A stretch of DNA of 64,000 nt, from assembly GCA_027452145.1 (NCBI GenBank), contig DAIDHB010000501.1, forward strand, positions 1-64,000, in the 5' to 3' direction. Both the position numbers and the translations under genes were made by a program. The notes beneath the pieces were generated by a model. That model worked only from the letters and a program-made list of their open reading frames with translations. It was not told the DNA's origin and did no database searches. The DNA comes from Planctomycetales bacterium (GTDB taxonomy: Bacteria > Planctomycetota > Planctomycetia > Isosphaerales > Isosphaeraceae). The stretch's first letter is position 1, and every line of letters starts with the position of its first letter. This document shows, piece after piece, positions 1 through 8,963 of the stretch.

Positions 1-2180
1 AGCAGGCGGTCGAAGCCCAGCACCAGCGAGAAGTTCTCGGTCAGTCCGCCGAGGACCACGCCGGCGATGTTCGAGCCGAAATCCACGTCGGGGTGGCGGC
101 TCTCGCGGAACGCCGTCGCGAAGATCACGCCCGCGAAGAAGACCGGGATGTAGACCAGGCTGCACGAGGCGATCACCTTGGCCACGCCCGACAGCGACAG
201 GAACCAGCCCATCGGCACCAGGATGTTGATCGCCAGCGCCGCGATCAGCAGCGCGAAATAGGGCCAGAGCCGCCGGGGCCTGATCGCCAGGACGAAAAGG
301 TTGCTCAGCAGGATCATGGTGAGGATCGAGAAGAAGACCAGCGAGTTGACCATCCAGGTCGCGCCGAATAGCAGCGCCATGTGGACCACCCCCTTGGTCT
401 CGAGCAGCATGAAGCCCGCCCCGAGGAAGAACATCCGGCCGTTCGGGCGCACGCGCCGCACGGGCGTGAACGCGAGGAGCAGGAGGAGCGAGAGGCCGGC
501 CAGTAGCGCGATCCCGCGGAGGTTCAGCGTGGGGATCGCCGGCTGGTGCAGGTAGAGGAACGGCCAGTCATCGGTCGGGATCCGTTCGGTCCCGGTCAGG
601 TCGACCGTGGCCGGCCCGATCTTCTTGAAGCCCGCGCCCCGGGCGCCGGCGACGACCGGCGGGACCGGGCCGAACCCGTTGATCGACTCGTTGAGCATCG
701 GCCGCTCGCAGAGCCAGAAGAATCGGTCCTTCGCGAATCGGCTTCGGATCGCGTCGACCACCGTCGAGTCGGTGTTGCCCACCAGCAGGAACGTGATGTA
801 ATCGCGCTGGTCGTTGGTCGGGCCGATCGTGTCCTGGTAGGGCAAGGAGATCACCAGGGGCGGCGAGCCGAAGACCTTCTCGGCGAGCCGCACCAGGCGG
901 CCGACGACCCAGCCCTGCCGGTAGAAGTTGTACATGGCGAAGACGCCGCCCGGCTTGAGCCTGGCCTTCACGTCCGCGAACGCCTCCTCGGTGAAGAGGA
1001 AGCTCTCCAGGCGGACGCTCGAATAGCTGGAGTGCAGCGCGAGCGAGTCGACGACCGCATAGCTGATCAGGTCATACTGGCGTTCGGTCTTGCGGACGAA
1101 GCTCCGCCCGTCGTCCAGGTGGATCGTGACCCTCGGGTCGTCGTACGGCCGGTTGGGGTGGTGCAGGCGCCCGAGGCGATTGATGACCGGGTCGATCTCG
1201 ACGGCGTCGACATGCCCCGCCCCCTGCCCGAGCGCCGCCGCCACGTCGTTGCCCGACCCGGCCCCGACGATCATCACGTCCCGGAAGGACGGACCGCCGG
1301 CGTCGCGGTTCAGCAGGTGCGGCAGCATGTAGGCGGGCCCCGCCAGCTCGACGGGCAGCATGCCCTGGTGGCCCAGGTTGTTGACGTCGATCGACCTGTA
1401 GCGGGGCTTGTACCGAACCTGGTAATAGGGGGACCAGGTGACCTCGGTCGGGACTCCCTGGATGTCGCGCGGCCAGTCGGCCAGGCCGATCCCGCCGAGC
1501 ACCGCCAGGCCGAGCAGCGCATTCAGCCAGCGCCGTCGGCCGACGAAGACCAGGCCGAGGAATAGCGCGATCGCGAACCAGGCCACCGGCGGCGTCCAGA
1601 AGTAGGACATCAGCCCGAACGCCGCGATGCCGGTCAGGCTCCCCAGGATGTCCGCCGTGTAGGCGGCCACGCGGTTTTGCACCGCGCCGAGGCGACGGCC
1701 CAGCTCCTGGCCGAGGCCGACGAACATGAGCGCGATCAGCACGAAGAAGAAGCCCGCCAGCACCTCGATCGGCACCACGAACCGCGAGGGGTCCTTCCGC
1801 CGGGCGTCGGTCCCGAAATAGATCAATTGCGGCGATTGCTGGCTGCCCACGTCGATCATGACCTGGCTGAACTTCTGGTATCCCCACAGGACGCCGCAAG
1901 CGGCGAGCACCGCGACCAGCGTCAGGGGGATGAACCCATGGATCAGCGACCAGCGCCGGCCCGCCGCCAGGCAGCCCAGCGAGACGCCCAGGAAGCAGGC
2001 CATGAGGACAATATTGGTGAAGAACGTGAGGAAAATCACCGTGCTGCCGAACCAGCGGATGCACGACAGCTCGAAGAACAGGATCAGGAAGCTGATGAGG
2101 AACAACTCGAGGTAACCACGTCGCAGCCGCCCCCCGTCCGGTGGGACCTCGGTCGTCCGACTCACGGTCTCAATGGGCAT
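1..2180 (-). CDS. Spermidine-synthase-like membrane protein (partial, C-terminus outside window)
   Basis: The reading frame is open from the ATG at 2180 to the left edge of the window, so the C-terminus is missing. The first ~230 residues hold several hydrophobic membrane segments, starting with a run around residues 25-65. A Rossmann-type methyltransferase or aminopropyltransferase core follows, with a glycine loop VGAGSGNDVAA near residue 300 and an acidic VEIDP strand end about 25 residues later, as in the spermidine synthase superfamily. More membrane segments follow after residue ~540. Fused membrane/spermidine-synthase-like proteins are common in Planctomycetes and their substrate is unknown, so polyamine synthesis should not be assumed. 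The long open frames on the opposite strand are low-complexity and look like GC-driven shadows. Confidence 0.85.
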   Translation of the reverse strand, partial: MPIETVSRTTEVPPDGGRLRRGYLELFLISFLILFFELSCIRWFGSTVIFLTFFTNIVLMACFLGVSLGCLAAGRRWSLIHGFIPLTLVAVLAACGVLWGYQKFSQVMIDVGSQQSPQLIYFGTDARRKDPSRFVVPIEVLAGFFFVLIALMFVGLGQELGRRLGAVQNRVAAYTADILGSLTGIAAFGLMSYFWTPPVAWFAIALFLGLVFVGRRRWLNALLGLAVLGGIGLADWPRDIQGVPTEVTWSPYYQVRYKPRYRSIDVNNLGHQGMLPVELAGPAYMLPHLLNRDAGGPSFRDVMIVGAGSGNDVAAALGQGAGHVDAVEIDPVINRLGRLHHPNRPYDDPRVTIHLDDGRSFVRKTERQYDLISYAVVDSLALHSSYSSVRLESFLFTEEAFADVKARLKPGGVFAMYNFYRQGWVVGRLVRLAEKVFGSPPLVISLPYQDTIGPTNDQRDYITFLLVGNTDSTVVDAIRSRFAKDRFFWLCERPMLNESINGFGPVPPVVAGARGAGFKKIGPATVDLTGTERIPTDDWPFLYLHQPAIPTLNLRGIALLAGLSLLLLLAFTPVRRVRPNGRMFFLGAGFMLLETKGVVHMALLFGATWMVNSLVFFSILTMILLSNLFVLAIRPRRLWPYFALLIAALAINILVPMGWFLSLSGVAKVIASCSLVYIPVFFAGVIFATAFRESRHPDVDFGSNIAGVVLGGLTENFSLVLGFDRL

Positions 2181-2413
2181 GATGGACCCAATCAACAATG
2201 GAACAGCGCGAACGAACGGAGATCTTGTTCCTGCCTGTGACCCGAGCGCTGGACCATCATCGTCTCAACCTGCCCGATCCGCAAGGAACCGCGAGTGGCG
2301 GCGAACCCGAGGTCTCCTCTTCACGCCCGGTCGGATGGGTCTCCGCATGGGCGATCACGGCCCGGCGATGTCCCCGCGGCATGGGCCCAGTCCTGACTTG
2401 AGCGGAAGCAGAA

Positions 2414-2797
2414 TCAGCGGCCGGTCGTCCGCATCTTCCGGAAGCGGCGAAGCCTCTCGCGGTGGGTCCTCGACGGCCGGACGGCGTTGGCGAGCAGGAT
2501 CGCCCCGACGCACCCGACCGCCATGGCGGCGTACCGCAGCGTCGGCAACCGGCCCAGGTCCGAGACGACCCACAGGGCGTTCATCCACATCCAGGCGTTG
2601 AGCGCCAGGTCGTCGTCGAGCCGCTGACCCGGCCGACGGTCCAGCAGCAGCAGGGTCAATCCCGAGGCCAGCGTCAATCCCGTCGCCACGTACGCCGGCC
2701 ACGTCAGATGGGCGAGCCAGAGCCCGTCCATCGCATACCAGGCGACCGAGTTGACCGGGTCGACGACCCGACGGGAGAACCGTGCCGCCCGCTTCAT
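2414..2797 (-). CDS. Small integral membrane protein, unknown function
   Basis: This 127-residue protein starts at an ATG with a basic N-terminus (MKRAARFSRR). It has about four hydrophobic stretches, near residues 18-32, 35-53, 66-80 and 86-104, and ends in a basic tail. I do not recognise a family. It lies on the same strand as the spermidine-synthase-like gene, 233 nt upstream of that gene's start, so the two could share a transcript, but nothing shows this. The alternating polar and hydrophobic composition is more plausible than that of the overlapping frames. Confidence 0.55.
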   Translation of the reverse strand: MKRAARFSRRVVDPVNSVAWYAMDGLWLAHLTWPAYVATGLTLASGLTLLLLDRRPGQRLDDDLALNAWMWMNALWVVSDLGRLPTLRYAAMAVGCVGAILLANAVRPSRTHRERLRRFRKMRTTGR

Positions 2798-2927
2798 GAC
2801 GTCTCCACCTCGCCTGGCGACTCGTCCTCGCGGAGAACCATCGTCCGGCCGCCCCTGAGATGGTCATCATCCCCGGCCCCGTTGACCATGGCGAGCGATG
2901 CGAGTCCCCGATCCCGCCCCGTGTCGC

Positions 2928-3058
2928 CCCCCAGATCACCGAATTGTGGCAAGTTTGCGCCCCCGGATCACCGAATTGTGGCAGGTTTGCCCCCCCAGAT
3001 CGCCGAATTGTGGCAGGTTTGCACCCGAAATCGCCGAGTTGTGGCAGGTTTTTCGCTC
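2928..3058. repeat. Tandem array of four ~32-bp units
   Basis: The core CCGAATTGTGGCAGGTTTGC and close variants recur with TTGTGGCA starting at 2944, 2976, 3008 and 3039, giving periods of 32, 32 and 31 bp. Degenerate extra copies of GTGGCAGGTT lie at about 3062 and 3126. The units adjoin without spacers, so this is a direct tandem repeat and not a CRISPR array. It lies in the intergenic region between the small membrane protein and the sulfotransferase. Its function is unknown. Confidence 0.85.
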
Positions 3059-3553
3059 CTGGTGGCAGGTTCTCGACCCCCCAAATCGGCTCCTGGCGGC
3101 TGATTTTCGCAAGCAGTGGCAACTTGTGGCAGGTTTTTGACACCACCGCGGCGAATCGCGCCGATTCGTGCTCCTCGACCCCTATTCTTCTCCCCCCATA
3201 TACAGGGTGTATCAGGTTTGCAAATCCTGTACGGCCCCCTCCCGAAAAACACGCCGAGAATCGCCGCAACTCCCTGTCCCCCATGCCTTAAAAATTTCTT
3301 GTTTTTTTGAAATTTTTCGCCAATTGGTAAAATTACTGCAATCCACACAATCAACACAGACACACCAGAGTGCCCGCAAACCCAACACCGACCCACATTC
3401 CTGCTTGCACGGATTCCACCAGGGGTTGCCCTGGGCAGACCCGCTCCGACCCTGGGTGCACCGGCGCGTCGCGGGCCGTGGCTTTTCCGCCGGTTGTTCG
3501 ATGACCGGCCCCCCGATAGACTAACTCGCTCTCTCCGGGGGGCCGTCGACGCG
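3059..3553. other. Intergenic stretch with an AT-rich island
   Basis: About 500 nt upstream of the sulfotransferase gene. The left end carries degenerate copies of the 32-bp repeat. Around 3280-3370 there is an island of A/T runs that stands out against the GC-rich surroundings. I see no convincing gene. A TTG-started extension of the sulfotransferase frame reaches to 3494 but has no family support. Confidence 0.5.
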
Positions 3554-4669
3554 ATGAGGGACTTCCTGAGCCGGCACCTGTTCAGTCCCCTCCAGGGGAT
3601 GACCGCCGGCACCTGGCGGTCGCTGCTCCGGCAGAACCGCTTCGCCGTGGATCCGCCCTGGTGGCCCCGGGCCGCCTTCCAGGCGGCGATCAGCCTGCAC
3701 AACTCCACCTTTGCCCGCCTGGAGGACGCGACCCACGGCGCACGGGCGGCCGCCGCGCACGTCGAGCCGCCGGTCTTCATCCTGGGCCACTGGCGGCACG
3801 GGACGACCCACCTGCACAACCTGCTGGCACTGGACCCGAACCTCGTCGCCCCGACTCTGTATCAGACGCTCTACCCCCGCAGTTTCCTCACGACCGAGCG
3901 CGTCGTCCCCCGAGTCGGCCAGCCCTTGCTCCTGCGAAGGCGGCCCCACGACGACGTGGCGCTCGGCTTCGGCGTGCCCAACGAGGACGAGGTCGCCCTG
4001 GTCAACGACGGGGCGCCGTCGCCCTACCTCGCCTGGGTCTTCCCCCGCCGGGCCGACCATTACGATCGCTTCCTCACGTTCCGCGAGGCCAACGGAGATG
4101 AGGCCGCCTCCTGGAAGTCGTCGCTCGTGCGGTTCCTGAAGAAGCTGGCCCTCCGCGACGGCCGGCCGGCCGTGCTGAAGTCGCCGCCGCACACCGCCCG
4201 CATCGGCCGGCTGCTCGAGCTGTTCCCGGCCGCCCGGTTCGTCCACATCCGCCGCGATCCGTATCAGGTGTTCCGGTCCACGCGGCACATGTACGCGACG
4301 ACGATGCGGTACTGGCGGTTGCAGTCGCCGCCGCCGGGCGACGAGGACGATCGCATCGTCCGCGTCTACCGCGAGATGTACGACGCGTATTTCGACCAGC
4401 GGGGGCTCATCCCGGCCGGACGTTTGTGCGAACTGGCCTACGAGGACCTCGAACGCGACCCGATCGGCCAGGTCGGTGCGATTTACGAGGCCCTCTGCCT
4501 CCCCGGCTTCGAGGCCGTCCGGCCTGGCATGGAAGTCTATCTGAAGTCGATCGCCGGATATCGCAAGAACGCCGACTCCGAGCTATCCGGATCGGTTCGC
4601 CAGTGGGTCGGGCGCGAGTGGGGCCGTTGCTTCGAGGAGTGGGGATATGCGCACGGAGAATCGGTGTGA
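3554..4669 (+). CDS. Sulfotransferase family protein
   Basis: The protein probably transfers a sulfuryl group from PAPS to an unknown acceptor. The 5'-phosphosulfate loop is GHWRHGTTHLHN near residues 77-88. The 3'-phosphate motif is IRRDPYQVFRST near residues 231-242. The K-S-P-P segment between them is also typical of the Sulfotransfer_3 type. I chose the ATG at 3554 (MRDFLSRHLF). A TTG 60 nt upstream is in frame but would add an unsupported tail. The stop codon lies inside the first bases of a dispersed 230-bp repeat. The length of 371 residues is normal for the family. Confidence 0.85.
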   Translation: MRDFLSRHLFSPLQGMTAGTWRSLLRQNRFAVDPPWWPRAAFQAAISLHNSTFARLEDATHGARAAAAHVEPPVFILGHWRHGTTHLHNLLALDPNLVAPTLYQTLYPRSFLTTERVVPRVGQPLLLRRRPHDDVALGFGVPNEDEVALVNDGAPSPYLAWVFPRRADHYDRFLTFREANGDEAASWKSSLVRFLKKLALRDGRPAVLKSPPHTARIGRLLELFPAARFVHIRRDPYQVFRSTRHMYATTMRYWRLQSPPPGDEDDRIVRVYREMYDAYFDQRGLIPAGRLCELAYEDLERDPIGQVGAIYEALCLPGFEAVRPGMEVYLKSIAGYRKNADSELSGSVRQWVGREWGRCFEEWGYAHGESV

Positions 4670-4894
4670 GGATCGCCCATCGATCGAGACGAGCGCGGCT
4701 CGGGCTGCTTCTGCCGGCTTCGACTTCGAGGGTGGGGATTCCTTTTGTCCGCATATGACGCCGATGAACGCCGATGGGAAAGACGCGGATCGTCGGCTGA
4801 ACCAGGTCGCCGTCGCCTGCCTCTTCTCGGTCTTTCATCTGCGTCCATCGGCGTCCTCTGCGGACGACTCTTCCTCCGATCGGCGTCATCTGGA
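4664..4894. repeat. Dispersed ~230-bp inverted-repeat element, copy A
   Basis: This segment aligns over its whole length, without large gaps, to the reverse complement of 60267-60496. Both copies begin with GTGTGAG-ATCG-CC and carry inner arms that are reverse complements of each other. In this copy the arms are at about 4746-4784 (GACGCCGATGAACGCCGATG) and 4830-4865 (CATCTGCGTCCATCGGCG). The inner part could fold into a long hairpin. The element starts on the stop codon of the sulfotransferase gene. No open frame in it looks coding. Confidence 0.85.
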
Positions 4895-4942
4895 CCGGCC
4901 CGTGGAAATCCGCGATCACGGCCGCCCGTGGCAGCGAGGCGC

Positions 4943-7141
4943 CTATTTGACCCGCGTGATGTGATCTGCGGGCTTTCGGTTGTTGACGGTGTCGTCGAAC
5001 TGCGCGACGAAGAACCAGGTCTGCCCGCCACCTCCGGTCACGGTGTCGGGCGCGTCGTCGTCGAACACCGTCTTCTTGGTCAGGGTGTACGGCCCGTTCA
5101 GGGCGCCGTCATTGCCGGTCATGAGGTCCGCGATCCTCTTCTCGAAGGACCGGTCGGTGCGGCTCCACTCGGCCATGAGGGCCGAGAGCGCCGCGGGAAC
5201 GGCGTCGTACGAGGTCGTGCCCGCGATCAGGATATTGTCTCCGCCGCCGCCGGTGACCTGGTCGGCGCCGGCGCCTCCGATGATGATGTTCCGGCCGGTG
5301 CCGCCGACGAGGACGTTGGGCTGGGTATCGCCGACGATCAGGTCGTTGCCGAGGCTGCCGTACACGTCCTGGATGTTCGTGACGCCCTGCCCCACGGCCG
5401 ACGCCGTGCCGACTGTGAGATTGACGGTGATGTCGCCCGGGAAGGCCGAGTAATCCAGCGTGTTCGTGCCGGCCCCTCCGTCGATCGTACCGGCGACACT
5501 CCCCCCCGGCTGGAAGGCGAACGTGTCCGCCGCACTTCCGCCCGTCAGGTTCTCGAACGAGGAGAAGGTCACGCCGTTGACGGAGCCGGAGTTCGCGCCG
5601 CTGATCGTCCAGACGCTGGGCGTGTCGGCGCCAACGAGAGTATCCGACCCCTGACTGCCGACGAGGTTGCTGATGTTGCTGAAGGTCCCGCCGATCCCGG
5701 GCGCCGTATCGGTCTGGAGGTTGACGGTGATCGGGCCGGCGAGGGCCGAATCGTCGAGCGTATCGCCGCCGCCCCCGCCGTCGAGGTTGCCGGGGATGCT
5801 GCCGGCCGGCTGGAACTGGAATCCGTCGGTCCCCGTGCCGCCAGTGAGGTTCTGGATCGAGGAGAAGGAGACCACGCCGTCGAGCGTCCCGCTGCCGGGG
5901 CCGGTGATCTGCCAGGAATTCGGCCCGTTCGGGGCGATCACGGTCGTCGTGCCGCCCGAACCGTCGATGCTGATGGAGACGCCGGGCGGCAGGCTATTCA
6001 ACTGGACGGTGTTGGAACCTCCGCCCAGGCCGATGGTGATCTGCGTGACCTGTCCGGGGGCGTACTGCACGGTCTCGCCATCGAGCGTCTCCTGCACGCC
6101 GCCGGAGGCGGTCGTGTCGATGGTGAGCGTGTCATTCACCACGCCGAGCCGATCTCCCTTGATGCTCAGCGCGCCGTTATTCACCGCGACCTTCTGGGCC
6201 GTCCCGCCCGGGATGATGTAGTCTCCGCCCTGCCTGGACCAGTACGACTGCACCATCGTGCCGTTCTCGTAGCCGACGTAGAATTCGCCCTCGTTGTCGC
6301 CGATCTCGCCGGGGCTCTCCACCTGATTGGGGTAGTTCTGGGAGAACGTACTGGGGGCCGTCACGCTGACGCCGCCGTTATTCGGGTCCGTGAGGATCTC
6401 CGCGAGCTCGTGGGAGAAGACCGCGGTCATGGTGTCGAGCGCGGACAGATTCACAAAGGTCACCTGGTTCGCGGGCTGGTTCGCGGTCGGGGCGGGGTTC
6501 GGCACGGACGTTTGGGAGCTCGTCACGACGCCGTCGTCGGCCGAATCCGGGTCGAGGAAGCTCCCGGTGTTGCCGTTCGAGTGGTGGCCGAGCAGATTGC
6601 CGCCGAGGCTGTAGCCCTGGGGCGTGAACACCATGTAGACGCCATCGGGACTGGTATCGTCGGGCTCGGGGAGGGTTCCATTGCTGTCGTTCAGGGAGTC
6701 GGAAACGACGTTGTTGATGTCGCCGTTGTTCCCGTTGTCGTTGAACTGCTGCGGCAGTGCGTAGTGGCTGACTTAGGTCCCCGCCAGGTGGGCGTGGGTC
6801 GAGGCCCCGTACTCCGACAGGCCGCTGAAGTAGGAGCTGTTCAGGATGTTGGTCACCGCGGAGACGAGCGCATTCTCATCCACGCTCCCGTCGAAGCGGA
6901 AGCCAGTCGTGGCGCCGGCGGCGAAGATGAGGTACACCGGGATGTCGCCGGTGCGCACGTCGCCGCCGTTGTTCGTTCCCTGCCCGCCGTACTGGGCGGG
7001 GAACGTGAGACTGAGGACGGTCCGGTTCTCGAGCGGCTCGACCCGCGGTCGCTTTGAGCGATTCTCGCAGGTGCGCCGGGGAGCGCGGCGGTTGGTCCTC
7101 AGTCGCTCCCCGAGTCTCGTGGCGTAGCGGTGCAGGGACAT
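4943..7141 (-). pseudogene. Secreted LEPR-XLL / RTX-like repeat protein interrupted by an in-frame stop
   Basis: The ATG at 7141 gives a basic N-terminus followed by VEPLENRTVLS, a LEPR-XLL-type motif found near the start of many planctomycete surface proteins. A protease-like region follows with HELAE and, ~35 residues later, GEIGD, resembling EXORDIUM-type proteins. The C-terminal half is rich in glycine-aspartate repeats such as GGAGADQV and LVGGTGRNI, like calcium-binding RTX repeats. At 6773-6775 a TAA interrupts the frame. Translation continues in the same frame on the other side for 46 codons before the next ATG, and the domain is split by the stop. A nonsense mutation is the simplest reading. 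Sequencing error or stop readthrough are alternatives. Confidence 0.8.
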
Positions 7142-7500
7142 GATGGGCTCCTCCGTCGAAGTGGTGCCGTGCCCGGCCTCGGGCCGAACCGAAGAAATGC
7201 GTCGGACAGGTCGGCGCGGGGATTCCCCCCGGGCTGCTCGTTCCTCGAATGTCGTCCCATCCCGTGGACGCGACCTGTCGATGAAGCTGGCCGCCTTTGC
7301 GATATGTGACGGGACTTCTCGATGCCGCAACGGATCGAATTGATCGGGTCAACGCCTCTGTCGCGAGTCAGATCCGTTATCAATCAATATCGTCGGCAAC
7401 TTACATCTTGCCACCAGTCCGAGTCAAGAAAAATCCGGCAGGGTTCGGAGGATTTCACACCGGCCGGGAACAAAGGCGCGATCGACGCTGAAGCCACGGG
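7142..7500. other. Intergenic stretch without a recognised gene
   Basis: About 360 nt between the start of the LEPR-XLL gene and the end of the next leftward gene. Short frames are present on both strands, but none has a family-like sequence. I see no hairpin or repeat worth naming here. Confidence 0.4.
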
Positions 7501-8205
7501 CTAATCCTCCACCTCGAAGGCCCACGCCGGGCTCAGGCTCATGCCCATGAACGGGCTGTCGAACGGCCTGTGCGGTGTCCCGAGTTGATACCGGACGAAC
7601 CCCGAGGGATGGTTCGGGTTCGGATCCGTGATGAGGGCGACGTTGCCGGTGGCCGGGTCGATCGCGGAGCCAGCGATGCGAAACAGCCCCGCCCGGGTCG
7701 GGAAGGTCGGGGCCTGGCCCGCGGCCACGCGATCGGCCAGGCTTTCGAGGGCGGGCCTGGAGACGAGGAACGCCAGGCGAAGCGGCCAGGACGACAACAG
7801 GGTCGCCAGCGGCGTCACGGCCATCGTGAGCGTCAGGATCAAGACCGGCAGGGGCCAGGGGTCCCGAGGGAAACGATCCCGCCAGGGCAGGGCGAGCGCC
7901 CAGGCCGTGCCGAATCCCAGGATCATGGGGATCCCGCAGAAGATGCCGGCGGCCTCGCCGATCCATCCCCAGCCCTGTTGGTAGACGGAGAGAGAGGCCA
8001 CCAGGACGTTGGCCGCGAGGATCGAGATCCCGAAGCCGATCGCCGCTCGCCGGCAGTGACCGCGGACCGCGGCCCAGCAGCCGACGGCGAGCGCCAGTCC
8101 CCCCAGGCTGATGCCGAGAAGCCGACGCTGAGGCGCGTGGAGGAGCCAGAGGAGGACGGCCGCGAAGGCCACAACCGCTATGAGCCGCCTGATCGTGAAT
8201 CGCAT
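7501..8205 (-). CDS. Integral membrane protein with MRFTIRR N-terminus, unknown function
   Basis: The 234-residue protein starts [14 protein letters not shown], a start often seen in planctomycete membrane proteins of unknown role. It has about five to six hydrophobic segments in the first ~140 residues and a soluble C-terminal tail of about 90 residues. An in-frame start 33 nt upstream was not used because homology to the truncated duplicate at 19366-19640 begins exactly at MRFTIRR. The two copies are nearly identical over their first ~85 codons, so this gene was duplicated within the genome. No catalytic motif is visible. Confidence 0.75.
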   Translation of the reverse strand: MRFTIRRLIAVVAFAAVLLWLLHAPQRRLLGISLGGLALAVGCWAAVRGHCRRAAIGFGISILAANVLVASLSVYQQGWGWIGEAAGIFCGIPMILGFGTAWALALPWRDRFPRDPWPLPVLILTLTMAVTPLATLLSSWPLRLAFLVSRPALESLADRVAAGQAPTFPTRAGLFRIAGSAIDPATGNVALITDPNPNHPSGFVRYQLGTPHRPFDSPFMGMSLSPAWAFEVED

Positions 8206-8482
8206 CAGGGGCCGTCGCACTCCTGGGGCCTCGACCATGCGAGCGAATGGTGCAGCGCGGGCAGATCACGCCGGACCCGTCGTATCCTTTTTTCCGACAC
8301 TTTTCAAGACGCCCGCCGCATGCTCCCCGGAGGGCGCCGCTTCCCTTTCCAGGGAGAGACGGCCAAGCTACAGCCCTACCCGTCATGCATGCCGGCCGGG
8401 ACGGGATTCCACCGGGCGACGCCGCCCGGGTCCGGGTCCCGGTCCGGGGACGTCTCTCGGACCGCAGTCGGAATTCCCATCG

Positions 8483-8803
8483 ATGAACGACGTCACCCAG
8501 GTCCTTTCCGCAGCCGAACAGGGCGATCCGAAGGCGGCCGAGGAGCTTTTGCCGCTGGTCTACGACGAGCTGCGCAAGCTGGCCGCCCGGAAGCTGGCCC
8601 AGGAGCGGCCCGGCCAGACCCTCCAGGCGACCGCCCTGGTGCACGAGGCGTACCTGCGTCTCGTCGATGCGAACAGGGGCCGACGCTGGGAGAGCCGGGG
8701 CCACCTCTTCGCCGCGGCCGCCGAGGCTATGCGCCGGCTCCTGGTCGAGAACGCCCGCCGCAAGGGCTGCCTGCGGAAAGTTCGGTGCCAGTTCATGAAC
8801 TGA
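8483..8803 (+). pseudogene. ECF-type RNA polymerase sigma factor lacking region 4
   Basis: The start [20 protein letters not shown] and the stretch around [12 protein letters not shown] match the planctomycete ECF sigma family (TIGR02999-like), which normally has about 185-190 residues. Here the frame stops after 106 residues, shortly after ENARRK. Region 2 for core and -10 binding is present, but region 4 (helix-turn-helix, -35 recognition) is missing. The sequence turns unfamiliar where a 30-bp near-perfect palindrome begins, so an insertion or deletion event is likely. In this lineage such genes often precede a protein kinase gene; none is present here. The protein is probably not functional as a sigma factor. 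Confidence 0.75.
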
Positions 8804-8810
8804 CACCGAA
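8781..8810. repeat. 30-bp near-perfect palindrome at the break in the sigma-factor gene
   Basis: The arms are TTCGGTG-CAGTTCAT and its complement ATGAACTG-CACCGAA, with one mismatch pair (8788/8803). It spans the premature stop codon. It could be a scar or end of a lost insertion element, or a hairpin terminator without a T-run. The sequence alone does not decide. Confidence 0.6.
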
Positions 8811-8963
8811 TGGCATGTCGCATCAGTTGTTCGCTAGGCACGTCAGGGCAGTCAGGGTGGTCTGCCTTTTTGTGCGGTGGCATTTGTGGGCCGAGCCTGC
8901 GCGTGACGGGGGCATCGGCACGACGACAGCGTAGCGTCGTTCAACGGATACATCGGAATCGGT

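Noticed and set aside
546-1565. Long plus-strand frame of 339 codons opposite the spermidine-synthase-like gene
   Set aside because: Composition is Arg/Asp/Val-rich without any family motif, and the minus strand carries a clear domain and membrane segments.
2928-3058. CRISPR array
   Set aside because: Units are adjacent with no unique spacers, and no cas genes are in the window.
4745-7057. 770-codon plus-strand frame
   Set aside because: It lies antisense to the LEPR-XLL/RTX-like gene, whose Gly-Asp repeats generate long antisense frames in GC-rich DNA; no domain seen.
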